A stretch of 20,929 nucleotides of DNA from Peptococcaceae bacterium UBA5356 (lineage in GTDB: Bacteria; Bacillota; Peptococcia; DRI-13; DTU073): positions 14,558-35,486 of the forward strand of contig DHPU01000031.1 in assembly GCA_002407935.1 (NCBI GenBank). Direction: 5' to 3'. Position numbers and translations under genes: made by a program. Under the pieces are notes generated by a model, which saw only the letters and a program-made list of their open reading frames with translations, was not told where the DNA came from and made no database searches. Of the stretch, positions 1 through 6,062 are shown in pieces. Numbering within the stretch: the stretch's first letter is position 1; the number at the start of each line of letters is the position of its first letter.

Positions 1-280
1 TAACTTGGAAAACAGATTTGATAATCTGGAGAACAGATTTGATAATCTGGAGAACAGATTTGACAATCTGGAGAAGGAAGTTAAAGAGAATCGCAATAGT
101 ATTATTAGACTGGAGAATACAGTTACAGATAAAATAGGCATTCTTTTTGATGCTCAACAAGTTACTAATGAACGGCTAGATCGGATAGAATCAAAAATTG
201 ATGCTATTTCGGCTAAAGTTGATCAACATGATATAAAGATCCAAGTGATTGAAGGCGGGAGGAAGACGATGCCTATATAG
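1..280 (+). CDS. Coiled-coil protein with heptad repeats, 5' end cut by window
   Basis: This is the C-terminal part of an unrecognised protein. The reading frame is open to the first base (codon AAC at 2-4), so the TTG at 5 is unlikely to be the true start and the gene begins outside the window. The visible part opens with three copies of the heptad LENRFDN. Phe sits at position a and Leu at position d, the classic coiled-coil spacing. About 65 further residues keep a hydrophobic heptad pattern with many E, K, D, N and Q, and no Cys. It ends in a short basic tail. No membrane segment or enzymatic motif is visible. Such proteins usually self-associate or act as adaptors, but the partner cannot be read here. 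A terminator follows at 289-314. That it is a real coding region is fairly sure; its function is unknown. Confidence 0.6.
   Translation, partial: NLENRFDNLENRFDNLENRFDNLEKEVKENRNSIIRLENTVTDKIGILFDAQQVTNERLDRIESKIDAISAKVDQHDIKIQVIEGGRKTMPI
5..67 (+). repeat. 21-bp tandem repeat, three copies, in frame
   Basis: Three consecutive 21-bp units lie at 5-25, 26-46 and 47-67, with a partial fourth (CTGGAG) after them. Units two and three differ by one base; unit one differs by a few third-position changes. Each unit encodes one coiled-coil heptad (LENRFDN). The bases before position 5 match the end of another unit, so the array continues out of the window. Confidence 0.9.
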
Positions 281-288
281 GGTATAAG

Positions 289-314
289 GTCGGTACATAG
301 TACCGGCTTTTTTT
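289..314 (+). terminator. Rho-independent terminator of the coiled-coil gene
   Basis: An 8-bp stem (289-296 with 300-307, one G-T pair) with a 3-base loop is followed directly by seven T (308-314). It begins 9 bases after the stop codon at 278-280. Confidence 0.88.
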
Positions 315-317
315 GTT

Positions 318-347
318 ACATAATTTGTTGTCACTAAGAAAATACTA
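318..347 (+). promoter_or_regulatory. Possible SigF/SigG-type sporulation promoter for the lipoprotein gene
   Basis: ACATA (318-322) resembles the -35 GYATR of forespore sigma factors. After 16 bases, AAAATACTA (339-347) fits the Bacillus SigG -10 pattern HRNANAHTR as I remember it. The first -35 base is off-consensus. It lies 40 bases before the GTG at 387. YhcN-family genes are forespore-expressed in Bacillus, which makes this plausible but not proven. Confidence 0.3.
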
Positions 348-386
348 TAGATAAATTTAAGCAAACTTAATTTAAGGAGGGTTATC

Positions 387-872
387 GTGCATAATAAAAG
401 AAAAGTAATACTTACGGTTCTTTCAGTAGTTTTTCTTCTGAGTGTAATAATGGGGACAATGGCCTGTGCTCCGGTCAGAAGACCAGGCCCCGTACAGCCT
501 TCGCCAACACCTCAGCCTGCTCCAACTGTTCCAGTGCAGGAAAGTGCCAGAGCTGAAGCTTTGGCCAGAAAGATTAGTGACATGGATAATGTTAATTCCG
601 CTACGGTTGTCTTTTCGGGAAAAAGTGCCTGGGTTGGAGTGGATTTAGCAGCAAAATCAGAAAATAAAATGACTAACCGGATGAAGAATGAAATTACTTC
701 AACTGTAAAAAAGGAAGAAAGGAATATTGATAAAGTATATGTAACTGCAGATGCCGATACTGTTACACGTTTAAGAAATATTGCACGGGATATTGCTGAT
801 GGAAAACCGGTTTCTGGTTTTATTAAAGAATTAAATGAAATAGGAAGAAGAATTACACCTTCTACCAAATAA
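387..872 (+). CDS. YhcN/YlaJ-family sporulation lipoprotein
   Basis: This is a 161-residue secreted lipoprotein of the YhcN/YlaJ type, a family tied to spores and germination in Bacillus; its biochemical role is not settled. The start is GTG with AAGGAGG at 374-380. A basic N-terminus (HNKRK) leads into a hydrophobic segment (residues 7-26) ending at Cys27 in the context TMAC, a relaxed lipobox. A Pro-rich linker (about 28-50) follows. The folded domain (about 52-157) has the family's pattern: 'ARKISDMDNVNSATVVFSG', a Val/Ile strand, then a conserved 'VYVTADADTV' strand and a C-terminal helix with 'DGKPVSGF'. It appears to be a single-gene unit: a terminator lies before it and a strong hairpin after it. 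The family call is confident. Sporulation role is inferred from the family. Confidence 0.85.
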   Translation: MHNKRKVILTVLSVVFLLSVIMGTMACAPVRRPGPVQPSPTPQPAPTVPVQESARAEALARKISDMDNVNSATVVFSGKSAWVGVDLAAKSENKMTNRMKNEITSTVKKEERNIDKVYVTADADTVTRLRNIARDIADGKPVSGFIKELNEIGRRITPSTK

Positions 873-902
873 GGTTATTTAAAAAATTGCTTAAGATGTT
901 TT

Positions 903-940
903 GCAAAGAGAGGGGATTATTTAGATGCTCCTCTCTTTGC
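903..940 (+). terminator. Hairpin terminator after the lipoprotein gene
   Basis: A 13-bp stem (903-915 with 928-940, one G-T pair) closes a 12-base loop. It lies 30 bases after the stop codon. The following T-tract is weak (TACTTTACTT), so termination may be partial or need factors. Confidence 0.65.
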
Positions 941-1022
941 TACTTTACTTAGTATTTAGTAAGCTCGCTTAGACATTTTCTTGTTACTTTTCACTAATAA
1001 TTTATTGAAGGAATGAGGACTG

Positions 1023-2354
1023 GTGAAAAAGGGCTTATTTACGCCAACTCAAGTACTGGCGATTGGGTTTATCATGATTATTTTGGTAGGTGCGGTACTG
1101 TTGTCATTACCTATCTCCACAATAGATGGGAAAGGAACTCCTTTTTTAACAGCTCTTTTTACGTCAACTTCAGCAACCTGTGTTACAGGTCTGGTTTTGG
1201 TAGATACAGGAACTTATTTCAGTATCTTTGGTCAGTTGATAATTCTTTTTCTTATTCAGGTTGGGGGTTTAGGTTTTATGACCTTTGCCACCCTTATTGC
1301 CATTATCTTAGGCAGAAAAATCACTTTGAAGGATAGAATGGTTTTACAAGAAGCCTTAAATAAGGGGACCTTAGATGGGGTAGTTCGTCTTGTTAGGCAA
1401 GTCATTGAGATCACTTTTGTCATTGAGGGAGTGGGAGCTTTAGTTTTATCTTTACGGCTTGCTCAAGAGATGAATTGGTACAAAGCGGTTTATTTTGGGA
1501 TATTTCATGCAGTATCTGCTTTTAATAATGCCGGCATTGATCTTTTTGGTCATTTTAATAGTCTTACACAATATGCAGGCGACATTGTGATTAATATCAC
1601 GATCGCTTCTTTAATAATATTAGGTGGTTTAGGTTTTGTAGTAATCTCGGAAGTATTAATTCATAAGGGGAAAAAACTTTCTCTTCATTCTTTAGTGGTG
1701 TTAAAGGCTACTTTGGGATTAATTGTTATAGCAACAGCTTTAATTTTTCTTTCGGAATTTACTAATCCTTTGACCATGGGCAACGTTAATTTAAAAACAA
1801 AGGTATTATCTTCATTTTTTCAAGGAGTAGTTCCTCGTACAGCGGGTTTTAATACAATCGCTCTTAGTGAAATGAGAACTATCACTCAATTATTGATTAT
1901 CATCTTGATGTTTATTGGTGCTGCTCCGGGTTCAACAGGTGGTGGGATTAAAGTAACTACTTTCGTGACCTTGTTTTTATATATTAGGGCGAGTTATCAA
2001 GGGAAAAGTGAGACGACAATAATGGAACGTACTTTACCGCATGATTTGGTGCAGAAGGCAGTGACGCTTACTTTTTTAGCAGGGGTATTAATTTTGGTGA
2101 TAACAGCTACATTAACCTTAACGGAAAAGGCGGATTTTATCACTTTATTATTTGAAACAATGTCTGCTTTTGGTACGGTAGGGTTAAGCTTAGGGGTAAC
2201 TCCGAAACTTTCTCCGGCAGGGCAAATTGCCATTATCTTAACTATGTACATTGGGAGAGTAGGACCATTAACTTTGGCGTATGCTTTTGCGCAAAAAAGG
2301 CTGGCTTCTCTTCCTCAGGTAAAATATCCGGAAGAAAGAATATTAATTGGCTAG
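1023..2354 (+). CDS. ktrB: KtrB/TrkH-family potassium uptake channel subunit
   Basis: This is the membrane pore subunit of a Ktr-type K+ (or Na+-coupled K+) uptake system. The 443 residues match the usual KtrB length. It has the fourfold membrane-pore-membrane layout of the superfamily. The four selectivity-filter regions are visible in order: TCVTGL (filter Gly near residue 56), NNAGIDL, RTAGFNTI and FGTVGLSLG. The GSTGGGIKVTTF stretch is the conserved glycine-rich segment of the third repeat, which in KtrB contributes to gating. The start is GTG with a purine-rich GAGGA upstream (1015-1019); the spacing is short, but family N-termini begin with a similar charged stretch before the first helix. 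Its stop lies 11 bases before ktrA, and the ktrA ribosome site overlaps that stop, so the two are co-transcribed and probably translationally coupled. I saw no c-di-AMP riboswitch upstream. Confidence 0.95.
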   Translation: MKKGLFTPTQVLAIGFIMIILVGAVLLSLPISTIDGKGTPFLTALFTSTSATCVTGLVLVDTGTYFSIFGQLIILFLIQVGGLGFMTFATLIAIILGRKITLKDRMVLQEALNKGTLDGVVRLVRQVIEITFVIEGVGALVLSLRLAQEMNWYKAVYFGIFHAVSAFNNAGIDLFGHFNSLTQYAGDIVINITIASLIILGGLGFVVISEVLIHKGKKLSLHSLVVLKATLGLIVIATALIFLSEFTNPLTMGNVNLKTKVLSSFFQGVVPRTAGFNTIALSEMRTITQLLIIILMFIGAAPGSTGGGIKVTTFVTLFLYIRASYQGKSETTIMERTLPHDLVQKAVTLTFLAGVLILVITATLTLTEKADFITLLFETMSAFGTVGLSLGVTPKLSPAGQIAIILTMYIGRVGPLTLAYAFAQKRLASLPQVKYPEERILIG

Positions 2355-2365
2355 GAGGTTCCTTT

Positions 2366-3016
2366 GTGAGAAAACAGGTTGCAATAATCGGGTTGGGAAG
2401 ATTTGGGGCAAGCGTTGCCAGGACTTTAAGTGAATTAGGGCATGATGTACTGGCTATAGATAGTTCGGAATTGGTTGTGCAAGATGTTGTTAATTATGTT
2501 ACACACGCAGTGCAAGCCGATGCTAGGGAAGAGGAGACCTTGCGTTCTTTAGGAATTCGCAATTTTGAAATCGTGATTGTGGCTATTGGTAATGATATCG
2601 AGGCGAGTATTCTTATTACCCTGATGCTTAAGGAAATGGATATAAAATTTATTGTTGCCAAGGCGATGAATTCATTACATGGAAAAGTATTGAAAAAGGT
2701 GGGGGCTGATAAAGTAATTTTTCCGGAAAAAGATATGGGAGTCCGTTTAGCCCGTAGTTTAATAAGCTCCAACATTATGGATTATATTGAATTAACACCG
2801 GAAGATAGCTTGATTGAAATTATTACCCCATCCCCATTTATTAATAAAAATCTTGGTGAGTTGAATCTTCGAGCTAAGTATGGGATTAGCGTGATGGCGA
2901 TTAAACGTGATAATTCTATTATTGTTGCTCCGGGAGCCGATACACGGTTGGAGAAAAAAGATGTACTTATCTTAGTGTGTAATAATGAAGCCCTAGATAA
3001 ACTCCCCTCTAACTAG
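2366..3016 (+). CDS. ktrA: KtrA/TrkA-family cytoplasmic gating subunit (RCK domain)
   Basis: This is the cytoplasmic regulatory subunit that forms a ring on KtrB and controls K+ flux by binding nucleotides. The 216 residues fit KtrA. The N-terminal Rossmann (TrkA-N) domain carries GLGRFG at residues 9-14 and an acidic residue at the end of strand two (AIDSSE), the nucleotide-ribose contact. The C-terminal TrkA-C domain (about 135-216) is where c-di-AMP binds in characterised KtrA proteins. The start is GTG with AGGAGG spanning the ktrB stop (about 2353-2358), which fixes the start well. It is the second gene of a two-gene operon. No clear terminator follows before the next promoter at 3037. 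Confidence 0.95.
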   Translation: MRKQVAIIGLGRFGASVARTLSELGHDVLAIDSSELVVQDVVNYVTHAVQADAREEETLRSLGIRNFEIVIVAIGNDIEASILITLMLKEMDIKFIVAKAMNSLHGKVLKKVGADKVIFPEKDMGVRLARSLISSNIMDYIELTPEDSLIEIITPSPFINKNLGELNLRAKYGISVMAIKRDNSIIVAPGADTRLEKKDVLILVCNNEALDKLPSN

Positions 3017-3036
3017 GTGTGAAAATAATACGGATA

Positions 3037-3065
3037 TTGACATGACTTGCAAGTAAAATTACAAT
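3037..3065 (+). promoter_or_regulatory. SigA-type promoter of the ZIP transporter gene
   Basis: TTGACA (3037-3042), 17 bases, TACAAT (3060-3065): a perfect -35 and a -10 with one mismatch. The spacer holds the perfect palindrome ACTTGCAAGT (3045-3054). The predicted start of transcription is near 3072. Confidence 0.8.
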
Positions 3066-3110
3066 GGATTAGGCAAGAGTTACAAAACATTAAGAATATC
3101 CATTGTAATT
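3057..3110. promoter_or_regulatory. 13-bp perfect inverted repeat overlapping the ZIP promoter (putative operator)
   Basis: AATTACAATGGAT at 3057-3069 is exactly complementary to 3098-3110, with 28 bases between (41 bp centre to centre, close to four helical turns). The left arm covers the -10 box and lies upstream of the predicted transcription start. The pair therefore cannot form a hairpin in that RNA and is more likely a protein-binding site. The right arm ends just before the ATG at 3114. Confidence 0.5.
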
Positions 3111-3113
3111 AAA

Positions 3114-3848
3114 ATGGTTGGAAGGATGGTGGTAGTAATATCTATTTACTTATTAAGCTTAATTGCAGGTTTATTAACAGGAGTTGGCGCGTTGATTACG
3201 ATTTGTATTAAAACTCCTTCTCATAAACTTCTTTCTTCTTCTTTAGGGTTTGCAGCAGGGATAATGCTGGGAATCTCTACGCTGAGTTTAATTCCTGAAA
3301 GTATAGAAGTGGGTAATATTTATTCTTGTATTCTTGGCTTTGCTAGTGGAGCAGCTTTTCTTGCTCTTCTGGATCTTTGGTTGCCTCATATTCATAAAAA
3401 TGAAGCAAAAGATGATGAATACAAGAAAATGGGGTATTTTATTGCTATTGGTATTGCTGTTCATAATCTCCCGGAAGGGATCGCCATCGGAGTAAGTAAT
3501 GAGGTTTCTGTTTCATTGGGTCTTTATATGGCTTTATCAATTGGTATTCATAATATTGCCGAAGGGTTAAGTGTAGCGATGCCCCTTTCTTTAAGTCCTA
3601 ATATGAAGAAAGGAAAGATCGTTTTTATTACCACAATTACTGGACTGGTTACTCTTTTTGGCACGATGTTGGGAACAGCACTGGCTGATATTTCTTCATT
3701 ACTTATTTCGGCTTCTTTTGCTTTTGCTGCCGGGGCAATGATTTATATTACAAGTGACGAGCTTATTCCGAAAAGTCATCGTACGCATAGTAATTATGCC
3801 AATATGGGAATTGTTACTGGAATTTTGCTATCTTTATTTTTAAGTTAA
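3114..3848 (+). CDS. ZIP-family divalent metal transporter
   Basis: This is an inner-membrane transporter of the ZIP family (ZupT/GufA-like), expected to import zinc or another divalent metal such as iron or manganese. It has 244 residues and about eight hydrophobic helices. The two metal-site motifs are present: HNLPEGIAIGV in TM4 and HNIAEGLSVAMPL in TM5. A short cytoplasmic loop before TM4 (HIHKNEAKDDEYKK) carries two His and several acidic residues, as in other ZIP proteins. The start is uncertain: ATG 3114 has no ribosome site before it, while GGAAGG at 3120-3125 would serve GTG 3129, five codons in, at tight spacing. The gene has its own strong promoter with an operator-like inverted repeat, so metal- or ligand-dependent repression is likely. 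It is convergent with the ArsR-type gene, 44 bases apart. The exact metal cannot be read. Confidence 0.92.
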   Translation: MVGRMVVVISIYLLSLIAGLLTGVGALITICIKTPSHKLLSSSLGFAAGIMLGISTLSLIPESIEVGNIYSCILGFASGAAFLALLDLWLPHIHKNEAKDDEYKKMGYFIAIGIAVHNLPEGIAIGVSNEVSVSLGLYMALSIGIHNIAEGLSVAMPLSLSPNMKKGKIVFITTITGLVTLFGTMLGTALADISSLLISASFAFAAGAMIYITSDELIPKSHRTHSNYANMGIVTGILLSLFLS

Positions 3849-3892
3849 AATTATGGGCGAAGTGATGATATAATAATATTTAGTTAAATGTA

Positions 3893-4198
3893 TCAAACTG
3901 CTTTTTCGGGGATTAATAAATCAATTAATTTTTTGGCATCTTCATTAGTTACTTTGTAAGTTACTTCTGTACCGTTTCTTTTACCAGTGACGATTCCAGC
4001 AGCCTTTAACTTGTTTAAATGTTGTGAGATCGTTGATTGTGGCTGTAACAAGAATTCTTGTATTTTGGAAACATTGCAGCCCCCTGTTTCGATGAGATTT
4101 CTAATAATACGAAGTCTGGCTGGATGTGCCATTGCTTTCAAGATTTCAGCTTTATTTTCGAACAGCTTTTTTTGCTTTTTGGACATGTTTAAAGTCAT
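3893..4198 (-). CDS. ArsR/SmtB-family winged-helix transcriptional repressor
   Basis: This is a 101-residue DNA-binding regulator. 'KAMAHPARLRIIRNLIETGGCNV' followed by the recognition helix 'QPQSTISQHLNKLKAAGIV' and a wing 'GKRNGTEVTYKV' is diagnostic of ArsR/SmtB. The paired Cys of classical arsenic/cadmium sensors (ELCVCD) is missing; only one Cys is present, in GGCNV before the recognition helix. No His-rich C-terminal metal site is obvious. I start at the ATG at 4198 because AGGTG lies 11 bases upstream and because a promoter at 4244-4272 places the transcript start near 4237; this rules out a longer reading from TTG 4255. An ATG four codons further in is possible. It is divergent from smsC and convergent with the ZIP gene, so either could be its target. 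The ligand is unknown. Confidence 0.88.
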   Translation of the reverse strand: MTLNMSKKQKKLFENKAEILKAMAHPARLRIIRNLIETGGCNVSKIQEFLLQPQSTISQHLNKLKAAGIVTGKRNGTEVTYKVTNEDAKKLIDLLIPEKAV

Positions 4199-4243
4199 TT
4201 TTACGTAATTCACCTGCACTTCTAAAATATCCTTATATAGGTA

Positions 4244-4272
4244 ATGATAAAACAAAAAAAAGGAAATGGCAA
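4244..4272 (-). promoter_or_regulatory. SigA-type promoter of the ArsR-family gene
   Basis: On the minus strand: TTGCCA (4272-4267), 17 bases, TATCAT (4249-4244). Both boxes are one or two bases from consensus. The -10 region contains AATGAT, which recurs as an inverted ATGAT/ATCAT pair at 4314-4328 in the same divergent region. Confidence 0.6.
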
Positions 4273-4313
4273 ATGGTTGTTGTAAATATTGTAGAAAATT
4301 ATTAAAAAACGAG

Positions 4314-4328
4314 ATGATAGTGAATCAT
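4314..4328. promoter_or_regulatory. Small inverted repeat between arsR-type gene and smsC
   Basis: ATGAT (4314-4318), 5 bases, ATCAT (4324-4328), about 50 bases before smsC. ArsR-family operators are often short imperfect inverted repeats in divergent promoter regions, so this is a candidate site. It is short, and chance is a real alternative. I found no convincing -35/-10 for smsC in 4273-4378. Confidence 0.25.
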
Positions 4329-4378
4329 TAAAAAGAAAGTATGCTTAATATGTTGGGTATTAAAAGGAGGGATTTGGC

Positions 4379-5101
4379 TTGCTGGAATTAAAAAGTATTT
4401 CTTATTTACCTGAAGGAGAAAAAAAGGCAGAACCAATACTTAGAGATATTAATCTTCTTTTGGAGGATAATCATTTCTATGTTATTACTGGTCCTAATGG
4501 AGGAGGAAAGTCTTCCTTGGCGAAGATTATCATGGGAATTTACCGGCCAACCTCAGGAAAAATTCTGCTTGATGGGAATGATATTACGGATCTAAGCATA
4601 ACAGAGCGAGCCCGCTTAGGAATAGGGTATGCTTTTCAGCAACCGCCTAGGTTTAAAGGGATTACAGTTGAAAAATTGCTTAGTTTGTCCCGAGGTAATA
4701 AATGTGTGGGTGCGGGTTGCAATTATTTATTTGAGGTGGGTTTATGTCCTAAAGATTATGAGCAGCGAGAGGTAAATGCCAGCCTTTCGGGAGGGGAATT
4801 AAAACGAATTGAGATCGCCTCTTTGTTGAGTCGGGATTGTCGTATTGCTGTTTTTGATGAACCTGAGGCAGGGATAGACTTGTGGAGTTTTAATAGATTA
4901 ACGGATATTTTTGAAAAAATTCAGCAAAGGAAAGACGTTACGACAATTATTATCTCTCATCAAGAAAGAATTTTTAAGCTTGCTGACGAGATTATTCTCG
5001 TAGCAGAGGGGAGAATTCAGGGAAAAGAGGCTCAGGAGGGGTTCTTGGAAAAGGTTATTAATAAATGTGATTGTCGAAAAGAATGTCAGGAAAGGGTTTG
5101 A
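4379..5101 (+). CDS. smsC: SufC-like ABC ATPase of a SUF-like minimal Fe-S system
   Basis: This is a cytosolic ABC-type ATPase that, as in SufC, should drive conformational change of its SufB-like partner during Fe-S cluster assembly; it has no membrane partner here. Visible parts: Walker A GPNGGGKSS (residues 38-46), Q-loop AFQQPP, signature LSGGE (136-140), Walker B ending FDEPE (159-163) and H-loop IISHQ. 'IEIASLLSRDCRIAVFDEPEAGID' is typical of SufC relatives rather than transporters. Unusual are extra Cys: C109 and C114 (KCVGAGC), C121-region LC, and a C-terminal CDC-X3-C (230, 232, 236). The start is TTG, fixed by GGAGG at 4366-4370. The smsB gene begins 7 bases after its stop, so the pair is an operon. 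No cysteine desulfurase (SufS), SufU or SufD follows, which matches the two-gene SMS (SmsCB) systems described in anaerobes and archaea. Confidence 0.9.
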   Translation: MLELKSISYLPEGEKKAEPILRDINLLLEDNHFYVITGPNGGGKSSLAKIIMGIYRPTSGKILLDGNDITDLSITERARLGIGYAFQQPPRFKGITVEKLLSLSRGNKCVGAGCNYLFEVGLCPKDYEQREVNASLSGGELKRIEIASLLSRDCRIAVFDEPEAGIDLWSFNRLTDIFEKIQQRKDVTTIIISHQERIFKLADEIILVAEGRIQGKEAQEGFLEKVINKCDCRKECQERV

Positions 5102-5108
5102 TTAGATC

Positions 5109-6026
5109 ATGAATTCGTTGGATAAAGATTTACTAATTAAAATTGCAGATTTGCATGAAGTCCCGCAGGGAGCTTATAATATCCGCAAAAATGGCGAAGG
5201 AGTTGAAAGACATTCTACCGCTAATATTGAAATTAAGCCCAAAGCAGATAAACCGGGCATTGATATCATTGTAAAACCGGGGACACGTGGCGAAAGCGTT
5301 CATATTCCGGTGATTATTACGGCTGAAGGGCTGGAGGATCTGGTTTATAACACTTTTTATATCGGTGATCATGCCGATGTTTTGATTGTCGCCGGCTGTG
5401 GAATCCATAATCCGGGTAAAACAAAAGCCCAGCATAATGGGGTTCATAAATTTTTGCTGGGTAAAGGAGCACACATTCGTTATGTTGAAAAACATTATGG
5501 AGAGGGAGAGGGTACCGGGGAACGGATTCTTAATCCTCAAACCTTTTTGGAACTAGATGAAGAGGCAAGTGCGGAATTAGAAATGGTGCAGATACGGGGC
5601 GTTGATTCTACCAAGAGGGAGACTAAAGCAACTGTCGGCCGCGAGGCACATTTGCTAATTACGGAAAAGATGTTGACACATGGTCAGCAGTTAGCCGAAT
5701 CGGAAATGACGGTAGAATTAACAGGAGAAAACGCCGCAGTACAGATTATTTCGCGCTCAGTTGCGCAGGAGAAGTCGAAACAGACCTTTTATCCTAGAGT
5801 AACAGGATTCACGAAATGCCGCGGTCATGTGCAGTGTGACGCGATTATTATGGATCAGGCTACGGTAAGAGCGATTCCCGAAATAACGGCTCATCATGCC
5901 GATGCCCAGTTGATCCATGAAGCAGCTATAGGGCGCATTGCTGGGGAACAGCTGATTAAATTGATGACTTTAGGGCTTTCCGAAAAGGAAGCGGAAGAAA
6001 CAATTTTACAGGGCTTTATGAAGTAA
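5109..6026 (+). CDS. smsB: SufB/SufD-family scaffold of a SUF-like minimal Fe-S system
   Basis: This is the scaffold partner of smsC, proposed to hold a nascent Fe-S cluster at a dimer interface. The 305 residues are shorter than SufB (about 470-495) because the long N-terminal region is missing; what remains is the beta-helix core and the C-terminal helices. The C-terminal family signature is clear: 'RGHVQCDAIIMD' (C237 and C243 around it), 'ITAHHADAQLIHEAAIGRI' and 'LMTLGLSEKEAEETILQGF'. The single SufB-type protein presumably works as a homodimer in place of a SufB-SufD heterodimer. ATG start, 7 bases after smsC; AGGAAAGGG lies before it inside the end of smsC at a slightly long spacing, so translational coupling is likely. 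Function follows from the family; substrate proteins are unknown. Confidence 0.9.
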   Translation: MNSLDKDLLIKIADLHEVPQGAYNIRKNGEGVERHSTANIEIKPKADKPGIDIIVKPGTRGESVHIPVIITAEGLEDLVYNTFYIGDHADVLIVAGCGIHNPGKTKAQHNGVHKFLLGKGAHIRYVEKHYGEGEGTGERILNPQTFLELDEEASAELEMVQIRGVDSTKRETKATVGREAHLLITEKMLTHGQQLAESEMTVELTGENAAVQIISRSVAQEKSKQTFYPRVTGFTKCRGHVQCDAIIMDQATVRAIPEITAHHADAQLIHEAAIGRIAGEQLIKLMTLGLSEKEAEETILQGFMK

Positions 6027-6062
6027 ATAAACTTGGTATTATTTTTTTCTATAAGGCGGAGT

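Noticed and set aside
5..67. CRISPR-like array
   Set aside because: The 21-bp units are contiguous with no spacers and are in-frame heptad codons.
873..1022. c-di-AMP (ydaO) riboswitch before ktrB
   Set aside because: Such elements control ktr genes in some Firmicutes, but the only structure here is the terminator-like hairpin at 903-940; the conserved ydaO core is not recognisable and the space is short.
4199..4255. Longer ArsR-family protein from TTG 4255
   Set aside because: The predicted promoter (-10 at 4244-4249) puts the transcript start downstream of that codon, and there is no ribosome site before it.
5133..5540. 135-residue minus-strand frame inside smsB
   Set aside because: It is a shadow of a clearly coding SufB-family gene and has no supporting ribosome site or recognisable motif. 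The same holds for the many frames opposite the PFOR, metH and pckA genes.
6027..6062. Bidirectional terminator between smsB and the EamA permease
   Set aside because: There is a T-run (ATTTTTTTC) but no stem of useful length before it.
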